Positions 20,999 through 28,849 of a DNA stretch of 40,625 nt are shown one piece after another. The DNA lies in IMG/VR virus record IMGVR_UViG_3300027852_000023, positions 1 to 40,625 of that record; one strand, 5' to 3'. Position 1 is the stretch's first letter. The number at the start of each line of letters is the position of its first letter. A model generated the notes under the pieces. That model searched no databases. It worked only from the letters and a program-made list of their open reading frames with translations, and was not told the origin of the DNA. The DNA is from a virus. Both the position numbers and the translations under genes were made by a program.

Positions 20999-21523
20999 TT
21001 ACTCCACTTCCTCAACGGTTACGATAGCAGTTATTTTGTACTTACCTACTCCAAAAACTACGGGAGGATCTTCTGGGGGATCTCCGGGATTGACTGGGGG
21101 AATTACTGGCGGCGCGCCAGGAACATAGTCTCTTAGTTCGTGTGCGAAATATGCTTCAAACTGCGATTTCGTTCCGTTAAAATAAACATCCCTGTTCGCT
21201 CGTTCCCACAGAACCCAAGGGTTTCCACCGCTATCAGACCAATCCGGCAGAACGCCGCTGGGGTGTTCCTCGTTGTATGGGTCAAACACAAACAAATCGA
21301 CATGCGCTGGGATATTATCGGTAAGCCCAGACGGGTCGTGTACTGGACTCTTCCACGGCTTGTCCCAACCCGGAACAGCCGCTCCTGGAATGTGAACAAC
21401 GGGCGCATATCCTAATTCTCTCCACTTATCCCCAAACGCCATTATTTCATCGAGCGATTTAGAACAATTTATTACCCTAAAATTCGCTTTTACCCAACCT
21501 AATCCACCTAAAATTTTATACAT
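20999..21523 (-). CDS. Hypothetical protein with proline-rich linker
   Basis: 174 residues, AAGGAG before ATG 21523, after a terminator hairpin. The N-terminal part (MYKILGGLGWVKANFRVINC) continues to a Trp/Gly/Asp-rich middle (FVFDPYNEEHPSG), then a Pro linker (VPGAPPVIPPVNPGDPPEDP) and a short strand-rich end. The linker suggests two domains in an extracellular or virion protein. No signal peptide. Confidence 0.6.
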   Translation of the reverse strand: MYKILGGLGWVKANFRVINCSKSLDEIMAFGDKWRELGYAPVVHIPGAAVPGWDKPWKSPVHDPSGLTDNIPAHVDLFVFDPYNEEHPSGVLPDWSDSGGNPWVLWERANRDVYFNGTKSQFEAYFAHELRDYVPGAPPVIPPVNPGDPPEDPPVVFGVGKYKITAIVTVEEVE

Positions 21524-21535
21524 AATATCTCCTTA

Positions 21536-21566
21536 AATAGAAATATAGCCCTCGATATGAGAGCTA
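21536..21566 (-). terminator. Terminator-like hairpin
   Basis: Minus strand TAGCTCTC-ATATC-GAGGGCTA (one G-U), followed by TATTTCTATTT. Located between the small holin-like gene and 20999-21523. Confidence 0.7.
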
Positions 21567-21575
21567 TTATTTCGG

Positions 21576-21767
21576 TTATTTATTAACCTTTTCTGCCATA
21601 TCTTCTCCCGCAATCGCAGCAATCAAAACCATGATTAATGCGGAAGTCGCCTGCCACAATTCTTCTGGGACGGCAAGGTAATATAAAACTACCGCCTGAA
21701 CAACCCCGAATACGGCAAGCCAAAACTTACGACTTTTTAGTAAACCACTCATAAATTCACTTTCCAT
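21576..21767 (-). CDS. Holin-like membrane protein
   Basis: 63 residues with AAGGAG before ATG 21767. A basic start (LLKSRKFW) precedes two hydrophobic helices (LAVFGVVQAVVLYYLAV and ATSALIMVLIAAIAG) and a charged end (EDMAEKVNK), the usual class II holin layout. It is separated from the lysozyme by four genes, so two lysis-related membrane proteins may exist (see 23908-24204). Confidence 0.65.
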   Translation of the reverse strand: MESEFMSGLLKSRKFWLAVFGVVQAVVLYYLAVPEELWQATSALIMVLIAAIAGEDMAEKVNK

Positions 21768-21793
21768 CTTATTACTCCTTTCCTATTTCTCAA

Positions 21794-22012
21794 TTATAAC
21801 ATAAACCGATACACGTACACACGCCTACCACTTGCAAATGCTTTCCTCCTTTCATACGCTATCTCGTTGACCTCAAAATACTGTAATAAGCCAACGGGGG
21901 ATATATTAAAACACTCCGCAATTTCTTTAGCGGTGAATTCGTCATCCTCCCTTTCTGCAATGCCAAGTTTCGCCTTAATTTCCTCTAATGCTTCCTGCCT
22001 GTCAAATTCCAT
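21794..22012 (-). CDS. Small helix-turn-helix protein
   Basis: 72 residues, TGATG overlap with the methyltransferase stop. After an acidic helix comes DEFTAKEIAECFNISPVGLL QYFEVNEI ... RRVYVYRF, a winged-helix or MerR-like DNA-binding layout. Possible regulator or packaging accessory protein. Confidence 0.6.
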   Translation of the reverse strand: MEFDRQEALEEIKAKLGIAEREDDEFTAKEIAECFNISPVGLLQYFEVNEIAYERRKAFASGRRVYVYRFML

Positions 22013-22995
22013 CAGAACTCCAATCTCATCTGCTGTTGTGCGTCTTTTACTCTCTTCACAGCAATATCAAAGTATTTCTTCTCTATTTCAATTCCGATAA
22101 ACTTACGCCCTGTCTGAACACAAGCTACGCCTGTTGTGCCTGAACCCATGAATAAATCTAAAATTAAATCACCCTCATTAGAACTATGCTTAATAATATT
22201 TTCAATCAATGGTTCTGGCTTCGGTGTAATGTGTCCGTTTTTCTTTGCAATCTCATAATTCCAAACGCTGTGGTGTGTTTTCTGGTTATTGAACGTGTAG
22301 CGCAAGTCCTCATATTCTCGGCGCAAGTCCTCATATTCTCGGCGCACGAACTCATTATTTATTGGCAAAGTTGCCAACTCGTTATATGTTTCTTCTGTTG
22401 GCATATCCCATTGGCTTGATCCCCACCTGAAACAGTGGTCTACCTGTTGTCCTAACAAATCCATTATCTGTTTCTTGTTCATCCCCAACGCTTTTTGATA
22501 ATCCTTGAAATACTGACGCAAGGTTGTAAAATTATTCATATCAAGTTTTACGGTTGTCAATCCAGTTTCATCTTGAAATGTATAAAACAAGCAATATTCA
22601 GCCATTTGCTGATAGTTACGCAATCCTTCGGGGACAATAAACCCATCCAGAAAACCCTTGTTGCTCGCCTCGTCAAACCGCTTATTCCACACAATAAACT
22701 GCTTGAATATAAATTGCGTGTTCTCTCTAATCCATAGCATCAAATCGGCTATTGTTTCCATGTCATTGTGGAAGAAATAAAAAGAACCGTTATCCGCTAA
22801 CACCCTTTGACATTCCAACAACCACTTACCGCACCATTCAATATAATTCGGTATCTTGTCCCAATCGGCTTTTCCTATGTTATAAGGCGGGTCAGTGCAA
22901 ATTAGATTGATACTTTTATTAGGCAAATCTTTCATAACAGTTAAACAATCCCCGTGATATAAGGTGCAGTCGCCCAATACTACTTTATTCATCAT
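22012..22995 (-). CDS. DNA methyltransferase, class beta (DPPY, probable N6-adenine)
   Basis: 327 residues. Motif IV TDPPYNIGKADWD (Asp35-Pro-Pro-Tyr38) precedes motif I DLFMGSGTTG near residue 280, so beta class; DPPY suggests N6-adenine. The target-recognition region between them holds a tandem REYEDLR duplication. Two ATGs (22995 and 22992) follow CAGGTGG. No partner nuclease is present, so host-restriction evasion or regulation of phage DNA is the likely role. It is distinct from the SPPY enzyme at 12526-13587. Confidence 0.9.
   Translation of the reverse strand: MMNKVVLGDCTLYHGDCLTVMKDLPNKSINLICTDPPYNIGKADWDKIPNYIEWCGKWLLECQRVLADNGSFYFFHNDMETIADLMLWIRENTQFIFKQFIVWNKRFDEASNKGFLDGFIVPEGLRNYQQMAEYCLFYTFQDETGLTTVKLDMNNFTTLRQYFKDYQKALGMNKKQIMDLLGQQVDHCFRWGSSQWDMPTEETYNELATLPINNEFVRREYEDLRREYEDLRYTFNNQKTHHSVWNYEIAKKNGHITPKPEPLIENIIKHSSNEGDLILDLFMGSGTTGVACVQTGRKFIGIEIEKKYFDIAVKRVKDAQQQMRLEF
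22301..22342. repeat. 21-bp tandem duplication in the DPPY methyltransferase gene
   Basis: 22301-22321 is repeated exactly at 22322-22342. It is in frame and adds one REYEDLR unit to the predicted target-recognition region. Confidence 0.95.
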
Positions 22996-23849
22996 ACCAC
23001 CTGCGTTTCATCTTGTGCATACGAGTTCTTAATTGTCTTATGCCAGCACCGCCCATCTTCTTCAATGACAATAACCACCATGCCAATATCAGATAATTGA
23101 GAGCCAGCTACGCGATATGCGTATCCCGTCTTGAATTGGAATGATGGCGTAACAAATCCCTCTATCTCCCCACGCTTACCCTTGTATTGCCCGTAGGCAT
23201 ATTTATGTAAGTGCGATCTGATAAAATATCTCGGTAGTTTAGTTTCATCTTCAAGGTGCTGAAAATATAAAGATTTGACGAGGTTGTGCATTCCGTTATT
23301 TGTAGTCCATGCCCTGCGTCCTACTGATCCGCCGTGATGTGCTATGTCAAATAGTATGCCGTTGACCTTTAGAAGTAACCTATCCCATGTATACCTTGCC
23401 TTGTTCTTCGGGACAATCCCCCACTCTTCAATATCCCGCGCTATGTTCTCTTCAGCCCGTGAACCTACTCCACCATGACTTTCTGTGCCCGCCATGATAT
23501 AAGCGAGATCGCCTTTATCCTTGTTGAATTTCAGATAATTGAAAGTGTGCTCAAGAATATCAACCGCTATCTGTTCGTGCTCGTCTGTCCTTGAGGTAGT
23601 TATCTGTGTTGTGCCGTGATGGATACCCTCTGTACAATCCCCGTTCTCAATCCAAATTAGCCTCGACCTCTTGCGCTCTTCCTTAATAAAAAACAGGCAC
23701 TCCATATACTGTGCCCATATTTTCTTTTGTAGTACACTTGGTAAGTAGGTTCCCCCATCGTGTAATTGCATTGGTTCTGGGCTCATTAAACCCAACGATG
23801 AACCAGAATGCTTGTCCGCTGAAATTGCTATAACGGTTCGCTTTCTCAT
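22992..23849 (-). CDS. Calcineurin-like metallophosphoesterase
   Basis: 285 residues with AAGGAGGA before ATG 23849. Metal-site motifs appear in order: SADKHSG (Asp12, His14), ENGDCTEG (Asp71), GTESH (121-125, in place of GNHE), HHGG (171-174) and SHLH (212-215, in place of GHxH). This is a two-metal phosphoesterase; phage members may act on DNA ends, nucleotides or protein phosphates. Its own promoter is just upstream. Confidence 0.82.
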   Translation of the reverse strand: MRKRTVIAISADKHSGSSLGLMSPEPMQLHDGGTYLPSVLQKKIWAQYMECLFFIKEERKRSRLIWIENGDCTEGIHHGTTQITTSRTDEHEQIAVDILEHTFNYLKFNKDKGDLAYIMAGTESHGGVGSRAEENIARDIEEWGIVPKNKARYTWDRLLLKVNGILFDIAHHGGSVGRRAWTTNNGMHNLVKSLYFQHLEDETKLPRYFIRSHLHKYAYGQYKGKRGEIEGFVTPSFQFKTGYAYRVAGSQLSDIGMVVIVIEEDGRCWHKTIKNSYAQDETQVV

Positions 23850-23877
23850 GTTCCTCCTTAATTAACAACCTGTATAT

Positions 23878-23905
23878 ATTATACGATATTAAGTCGGATT
23901 GTCAA
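23878..23905 (-). promoter_or_regulatory. Promoter for the phosphoesterase/methyltransferase genes
   Basis: Minus strand TTGACA (23905-23900), 16 bases, TATAAT (23883-23878). The palindrome GTATA-TAT-TATAC overlaps the -10, and CTGTATATA (23870-23878) shares the 9-mer seen at the early promoter and at 20415-20423, suggesting common regulation. Confidence 0.78.
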
Positions 23906-23907
23906 GT

Positions 23908-24204
23908 CTATTTAAACTGTAATGTCGCTTGCCCGGTAACTAATCCAATCAGGACTGCCACTAATATTGTGGTAATAATTCCAATCGCCCATGAAGCAAT
24001 CTTGTTTGTTTGCGCGTTAGATATTTCTATTTTCAATAATGCGGTTTCCACAGTATCCATAGCAGAAGATAACCGCTTGACGCCCTTACAGTTACGCTCA
24101 ATTCTCAAGTCTTGAACCGCCTCTTGGGTTTTCAGATTCCCAATCTCTCTGCTGTGTTCGTCAATCTCAAGTTTCAGGTCTTTAGTTAAATATCTAACTG
24201 CCAT
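23908..24204 (-). CDS. XhlA-like holin-associated protein
   Basis: 98 residues. An N-terminal coiled coil (KLEIDEHSREIGNLKTQEAV, VKRLSSAMDTVETALLK) leads to one C-terminal transmembrane helix (WAIGIITTILVAVLIGLV). This matches the XhlA/haemolysin-type layout that accompanies phage endolysins. Encoded two genes downstream of the GH25 lysozyme. Confidence 0.72.
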   Translation of the reverse strand: MAVRYLTKDLKLEIDEHSREIGNLKTQEAVQDLRIERNCKGVKRLSSAMDTVETALLKIEISNAQTNKIASWAIGIITTILVAVLIGLVTGQATLQFK

Positions 24205-24211
24205 AGTGCTC

Positions 24212-24403
24212 CTATTTACACTTTTCGCATACTGTAATTTCTTTTGCTATTTCCCAGCCCGCACCGCCATTGTCAATTATTTTGCTCTTTACATCCAATG
24301 GGTTTTCTCTTCGCATCGGATATATTTTCTCTCGCTTTTCAACAATTATCTTTATCGGTTTTCCTGCTTGTGTTGCACCACATCTTGCACATTTAAAAGA
24401 CAT
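24212..24403 (-). CDS. Small zinc-finger protein in the lysis cassette
   Basis: 63 residues from ATG 24403 with GGGAGAATT upstream; a longer frame to 24493 lies within the lysozyme gene. Cysteine pairs CARCG at the start and CEKC at the extreme end enclose a basic beta region (KPIKIIVEKREKIYPMRREN). Unknown role. Confidence 0.62.
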   Translation of the reverse strand: MSFKCARCGATQAGKPIKIIVEKREKIYPMRRENPLDVKSKIIDNGGAGWEIAKEITVCEKCK

Positions 24404-24411
24404 AATTCTCC

Positions 24412-25296
24412 CTATAAATATTTCACGTATCTTTTGCTGACGTACCCAATAAAACCACCCTCGTATTTTGATGGTGTAAATACTGGAAGCCATGTAATTC
24501 CTGACGCTGGCTCATAAATCGTTGCGCCTGCAATCTGAAGAACCTCTCCATGCTCTACTATTAAAGTCTTTATATGTGGATTGTAAACAGGTTCAGGGCG
24601 GAATCGTAAGAAACTGGAAGCGGTAATTTCTACATAGTCCGCTGATGGCTCTGGATCGGGTATCTCTCCCATCCCCGCATAAGCAAGCAGGTCGATTAGT
24701 TCGCCATTGAAATAGTTATGATCGATCACCTTTCCGTCTACTTCAGTTGTATCGCTGAACTGGTGGATCTTCCACTCTGTAAAAGGCGGGGGCAGGTATA
24801 TGTTCTCTGTGGGGTTGTATTGCGCTAACCATAAATCATAATCGGTTGACCATGCAGGACTGCCAACGTTATCACGCCAGATATAATAGCCAGTGTAGAT
24901 AATTGGCTTTCTTCCGAACAGTCTTTCAATTTCCTGAAGGCAGGTTAGAATGTGGCCTGAATTGAAATATGGGTTATTTGCATTCTCGATGTCAAGAGCA
25001 GGAGGCAAATCAAAATTACCTCGCGTTGCTTCCCAGAACTCCTGTGCCTGTCTTTTTGGCTCACACCATATCTGTTGATTATCTAGGTTTGGTATTGTTT
25101 GACGGTAGTACCAGTAGCACCCTGTTAATAATCCATTATCCTTTGCCAGCTTTACATAGTCTTGAGACCGATAATCTCTCCACCCTTCTCCCGCTTTAAT
25201 TATTATAAATTTACCGTCCTTTGCTTTTAGTGCCTCGTAGTCCAACACCCCTTGGTATCCCTCGTGTGCATCAAATCCGAGCGTAAAATTATCCAT
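24412..25296 (-). CDS. GH25 lysozyme with SH3-like C-terminal domain (endolysin)
   Basis: 294 residues. LGFDAHEGYQG (Asp9), KFIIIKAGEG and PPALDIENANN (Asp102, Glu104 catalytic pair) define glycoside hydrolase family 25, which cleaves the peptidoglycan glycan chain. Residues from about 220 onward (YVEITASSFLRFRPEPVY ... GFIGYVSKRYVKYL) fit a bacterial SH3 wall-binding domain. No signal peptide, so holin dependent. Its ribosome binding site (GGGAG) lies inside the end of the homing-endonuclease gene. A 5' fragment of a related lysozyme gene lies on the other side of that gene. Confidence 0.92.
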   Translation of the reverse strand: MDNFTLGFDAHEGYQGVLDYEALKAKDGKFIIIKAGEGWRDYRSQDYVKLAKDNGLLTGCYWYYRQTIPNLDNQQIWCEPKRQAQEFWEATRGNFDLPPALDIENANNPYFNSGHILTCLQEIERLFGRKPIIYTGYYIWRDNVGSPAWSTDYDLWLAQYNPTENIYLPPPFTEWKIHQFSDTTEVDGKVIDHNYFNGELIDLLAYAGMGEIPDPEPSADYVEITASSFLRFRPEPVYNPHIKTLIVEHGEVLQIAGATIYEPASGITWLPVFTPSKYEGGFIGYVSKRYVKYL

Positions 25297-26049
25297 CTAA
25301 ATCTCCCGCACCCTTTTTAGATTGTGTATTTTGTCATAATAACCATTTTTTACATTTCGCACCGTATCTCTACAAACACACGCATATTCAGCCACTTTTG
25401 TTTGTGACAAGTTCTTATTTAATAACCATTGAACTTTCAATACCGTTTCCTTTTTTATAACGTTTGCCTTGCGGATTCTCATAATAACTTCTGCTGTATG
25501 AGTTCTTCCATAAAATGGGTTCTCTTTTCCGCAACGTTTTTCCTTATTTGCTAAAGATATTTTTAGGTTATGTTCAAGAGAACACTTTTTACCTTTGTTT
25601 TTTAAAGATAAGAGCTCTTTCGTTTCTTTTGTATGGTGCTTACCAAAAAAGTGATTATTTTTACCGCTTTGATTAGGCATGCTTTTGCGCCTTTTATCAA
25701 TAGATTCTTGCGAACGCACAACCCCTTTTTGGCTATCCACACATTCTAAACAAATATTATAAAGTAAACTTTTCTTTTTATATCTATCCACAAAAGATTG
25801 TTCATATCTTGTTAATTCAAAAGGCTCGCAATAAACAAGTACTTCAAAAATAAAGTCTTTTCTCCTATGCTTATTGAAAGAATTTTGCAAATAACTGTTT
25901 CTATGTTTATTATTTTTCAGGTTTGCCCAATGATGTCTTTTCCTATCATTCAAATCAATGCTTTGTCCAACATAACAAACCCCAGTTACAATATTTCTGA
26001 TTTGATATATTCCGCAATTCAAGTTATTCGCCACAGAACGTTTATTCAT
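25297..26049 (-). CDS. GIY-YIG homing endonuclease with NUMOD3 repeats and HTH
   Basis: 250 residues. GIYQIRN (13-15) and CYVGQS (26-28) open the nuclease domain, with Arg36/Arg38 and Glu83 as likely active-site residues. NUMOD3-type motifs are KNNHFFGKHHTKETKELLSL and KENPFYGRTHTAEVIMRIRK. The C-terminus is helix-turn-helix (LSQTKVAEYACVCRDTVRNV). The gene is clearly more A/T-rich than its surroundings, a sign of transfer. It is a free-standing homing gene, inserted at codon 31 of a lysozyme gene. Confidence 0.93.
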   Translation of the reverse strand: MNKRSVANNLNCGIYQIRNIVTGVCYVGQSIDLNDRKRHHWANLKNNKHRNSYLQNSFNKHRRKDFIFEVLVYCEPFELTRYEQSFVDRYKKKSLLYNICLECVDSQKGVVRSQESIDKRRKSMPNQSGKNNHFFGKHHTKETKELLSLKNKGKKCSLEHNLKISLANKEKRCGKENPFYGRTHTAEVIMRIRKANVIKKETVLKVQWLLNKNLSQTKVAEYACVCRDTVRNVKNGYYDKIHNLKRVREI

Positions 26050-26056
26050 AATAGTA

Positions 26057-26152
26057 TTATATCATTTGATATTCAGCGCCGCCCTTTGCTTTTAGGGCAT
26101 CATAATTTAACTTACCTTGATAATGTTTTGCTGCATCGTATCCAAGTATCAT
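26057..26152 (-). pseudogene. 5' fragment of a GH25 lysozyme gene, cut by the homing endonuclease
   Basis: 31 codons from ATG 26152, with TAGGATATAG upstream: MILGYDAAKHYQGKLNYDAL KAKGGAEYQMI, then TAA. It aligns with the first 33 residues of the intact lysozyme (LGFDAHEGYQGVLDYEALKA K), and AAAGCAAAG is shared at the DNA level. The frame is lost at the point where the intact protein reads FIIIKAGEG. It follows the tail-fibre gene directly and keeps a good ribosome binding site, so this was probably the original start of the lysozyme gene. Confidence 0.82.
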
Positions 26153-26161
26153 TTCTATATC

Positions 26162-27658
26162 CTATAATTCTGCAGTACAAGTAAACCCCTTTGTTGTCGC
26201 ATCTGCGTAAAAGAACGTATCGCCTGCCGCTGTTGAGTTGGAATAAAGTGAGAGAAAATTAACTCTGCTGATATTTACCGTTGGCTGTGCGCAATTCTGA
26301 ACAACCCATACCCCAACTACCGTACAGGTTGGTGCTACTCTCATAGGCACTTGATAGTAATAGGTAAATATTATACTGGTAACGGCTCCAGGGGCTGTAT
26401 AACGTGTAAAAAACGCAAGCGGGGGCGTAGCTTCGCCCCAATCTTCTGTATAAAATCTGAGGCATAACTCTGTCTCGTCTGTAATTATTCTCGGTACAAA
26501 ATCTGTTGCCGTTTCCCCAACCTCTAATTTAACCCCCGTGATATAAATAGCGTCATCAACTACCCCATCAGTTTGGTCACAGAAAATAAATACAGCCAAG
26601 TTTGCCATTGAAGCCGTGTCAATAGAGATATTTTCAATCGTGAAAGTTTGCCATGAAGTAGTTAGCGTGTTAGAAGCAGGCGTGTTCTCGCCTGTCCAGT
26701 TAGCCACATAAGTTGGAGTTGCTAACCAGGCATTTACTACATCAGAAGTTACCGTATCAGCTGCACCATCCCACGCAAGCACGATTGCCTTTAATGAATG
26801 AGTATTGTCGTCTGCCGCAGCCATCCTTGCCTGAAAAGACAGGGACGCTTTCATTCCCGCAAATGCCATAGCGTCTTTATTTTCAAGAATCTGCAATATA
26901 CCAAACTGTTTATTAGCAGTCTCTACTTCTAATTTAATAGAAGCCTTTGCTCCGTCTGGAATTGTAGTTGTTTCTTGTGAAACATCCACAATGTCATTAC
27001 CGTCTGATAGCAATATCCATCTATCCAGCAAATAGGTATCGTCACTATTTAATGGAGAAGTAGTAGCGTCAAAAGTTGTGCCTCTTTGTCCCACTCGAAA
27101 GCCACCATTAATGATAAAGTTTTGTCCAATTCCAGCACCGCCAGCATTATCATCTACATACTTTTTTATACTTTGTTGTGTTGCCAGCGCAGATGCTGAA
27201 TCAGAACCCATAGCATCTTCATCTAACACAGTCCACTGACTGAATGCCATCCACGCAGTAAGCGTTTCATCATAAATCAGAAAGGCAAAGTCATGGGAAT
27301 CGTCAAGAGTAATATCCACGCTTCCATTACACAGAATATTATCCTGATTGTGCCTGATAACAATAGTCCTATCTGTGTGGTCTGGGCGGAGGATTAGAAT
27401 AGTCCCCTCTTCAATATTCCCGCTGATTGTGATTGTGTCAAGGTTATCACTTGCTGCATCCGCAAGAGTATCAACCGTGTGAAAGTTCTGTGTTACCGTG
27501 ATTGCGCCGGCAGCGTCAATAGTTAATTCCGTTGCCTCGACAAATGACAAGGTGTTCCAGATTTCCTCTTGGTTGGTTTGCAACGTGTTGACGTGGGCAG
27601 CCATTACATCGTCCACCGCGTCTACCTTCGGGGTGAGATTTAATATTGATCGTGCCAT
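26162..27658 (-). CDS. Tail fibre / receptor-binding protein
   Basis: 498 residues beginning MARSILNLTPKVDAVDDVMA, with an anchor-like helix (VNTLQTNQEEIWNTL). A beta-rich shaft with THVDT-like repeats follows, then KKYVDDNAGGAGIGQNFIIN GGFRVGQRG and a carbohydrate-binding-like module (YLLDRWILLSDG, SFQARMAAADDNTHSL, VKLEVGETATDFVPR). The GGFRVGQRG...LDRW pattern is common in phage fibre proteins. Probably a distal adhesin. Confidence 0.82.
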   Translation of the reverse strand: MARSILNLTPKVDAVDDVMAAHVNTLQTNQEEIWNTLSFVEATELTIDAAGAITVTQNFHTVDTLADAASDNLDTITISGNIEEGTILILRPDHTDRTIVIRHNQDNILCNGSVDITLDDSHDFAFLIYDETLTAWMAFSQWTVLDEDAMGSDSASALATQQSIKKYVDDNAGGAGIGQNFIINGGFRVGQRGTTFDATTSPLNSDDTYLLDRWILLSDGNDIVDVSQETTTIPDGAKASIKLEVETANKQFGILQILENKDAMAFAGMKASLSFQARMAAADDNTHSLKAIVLAWDGAADTVTSDVVNAWLATPTYVANWTGENTPASNTLTTSWQTFTIENISIDTASMANLAVFIFCDQTDGVVDDAIYITGVKLEVGETATDFVPRIITDETELCLRFYTEDWGEATPPLAFFTRYTAPGAVTSIIFTYYYQVPMRVAPTCTVVGVWVVQNCAQPTVNISRVNFLSLYSNSTAAGDTFFYADATTKGFTCTAEL

Positions 27659-27668
27659 AAATTACTCC

Positions 27669-28220
27669 TTATTCGCCTGTATAGTCTTTCTGTAACTCCC
27701 AAACTCTTTCCCAATCATAATATTCTCTAAAATATTCTGGTGTATTTTCAGGAACGCCTCTACTATGTTCTAAAATTGAAGCGTATAATTCAACATATCC
27801 ACCCCAACACATAATCCCTATATCATTACAAGGATTATCTCCAATGCCAGGAAAATTATAAATCCTGTCTTCTATTTTGTCTAGATTTCCGGTAGATATA
27901 AATATTTCTTCACGGTAATAATCTACTATCTCAGCCCATTCTTTAGTTTCGCTAAACCGATTATTTTCCTCGTAATCAAGTTTATGCCCTATTTCATGTA
28001 AACATATCCACTTATCAAAACAAACTATTCCCCCATTATGAGGAAAATATGCCCCAGCAATACCATCTGGTAATTTACTTGGCAATGATAGTTCTTCATC
28101 AATAACAGCGGTTAGGGTTGGCGATATAGTTGGTTTAGTAATTTCATAAACAGGCGTACAGTTTATTAATAATACAAACGATAAAACAATCAGTCTTTTC
28201 ATATTGCTATATTTTATCAT
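27669..28220 (-). CDS. Lipoprotein-like HExxH zinc metalloprotease candidate
   Basis: 183 residues. A basic N-terminus and hydrophobic helix (MKRLIVLSFVLLINC, Cys21) look like a lipoprotein signal, although Asn before the Cys is unusual. CLHEIGHKLDYE carries HExxH (His75, Glu76, His79), and YVELYASILEH (Glu144) could supply the third zinc ligand, as in gluzincins of the lethal-factor/Pro-Pro type. TAATG overlap with the upstream gene; a second ATG is at 28202. A secreted protease inside a fibre cluster could trim a host surface layer or act on infected cells; this is inference. Confidence 0.62.
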   Translation of the reverse strand: MIKYSNMKRLIVLSFVLLINCTPVYEITKPTISPTLTAVIDEELSLPSKLPDGIAGAYFPHNGGIVCFDKWICLHEIGHKLDYEENNRFSETKEWAEIVDYYREEIFISTGNLDKIEDRIYNFPGIGDNPCNDIGIMCWGGYVELYASILEHSRGVPENTPEYFREYYDWERVWELQKDYTGE

Positions 28221-28849
28221 TACAATCTCACTAGCCCTAATTCTGCATTAATTACATTCAAGTTCCCGCCGCTATTCTGCCAAGTCTTGAGTGTTATAAC
28301 GTCAGCGGCTAAAAACGGTCTTACCCTACTTCCAAAGGTTATAGTTGTATCTCCATTGATGGCAGGTATTCGCACTTCCGAAAAACTTATCTGTGGTCCG
28401 TTTACACAAAGAACAATCTCTCTAAACCCAGTAGCATTTGAGGCATATTCAACATGATAATTAATTAAATAATTTCCATCAAAATTCGCAGGAATTGTTA
28501 TCTTATTCGCTACGGGGTTGGCAACAAACTCATCTATATCCACGTCCTCAATTGTCAGTGTTACCTCTGTATATGTAGCGTCAGGAATTGCCCTTGGTGT
28601 TGTATCACTAATTAGCGCGTTTAATAACCCCCCCCATTCTGGAGCGGTTTCACCAGCACTCACCCTTTGCACTTCTCCCACCGTGCCTATTGCCAACCGC
28701 GCTAATGTATCTGCCGCAGTAGCATGAATCATGTCCCCGGCATTAGTGTATGGCCAATGTGCAACCTCATTGTCCCTCAAGTAGGTGTTCAAATAGGCAG
28801 CGGTTACAAGCTGCCCAGTTGTGTGTGTAGGAATCGCTGTTCTTGCCAT
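28220..28849 (-). CDS. C1q/TNF-like surface protein, second of pair
   Basis: 209 residues beginning MARTAIPTHTTGQLVTAAYL NTYLRDNEVAHWP. The C-terminal half (PANFDGNYLINYHVEYASNA, IVLCVNGPQI, ADVITLKTWQNSGGNLNV) is a jelly-roll of C1q/TNF type used by trimeric phage fibre tips. It is a paralog of 28850-29494, with matching ends (QNSGGNLxVxNAxLxL). Confidence 0.8.
   Translation of the reverse strand: MARTAIPTHTTGQLVTAAYLNTYLRDNEVAHWPYTNAGDMIHATAADTLARLAIGTVGEVQRVSAGETAPEWGGLLNALISDTTPRAIPDATYTEVTLTIEDVDIDEFVANPVANKITIPANFDGNYLINYHVEYASNATGFREIVLCVNGPQISFSEVRIPAINGDTTITFGSRVRPFLAADVITLKTWQNSGGNLNVINAELGLVRL

Noticed and set aside
25297-26152. Group I intron or intein in the lysozyme
   Set aside because: The downstream lysozyme has its own complete start and the endonuclease is free-standing with its own start and stop; no splicing motifs are visible.
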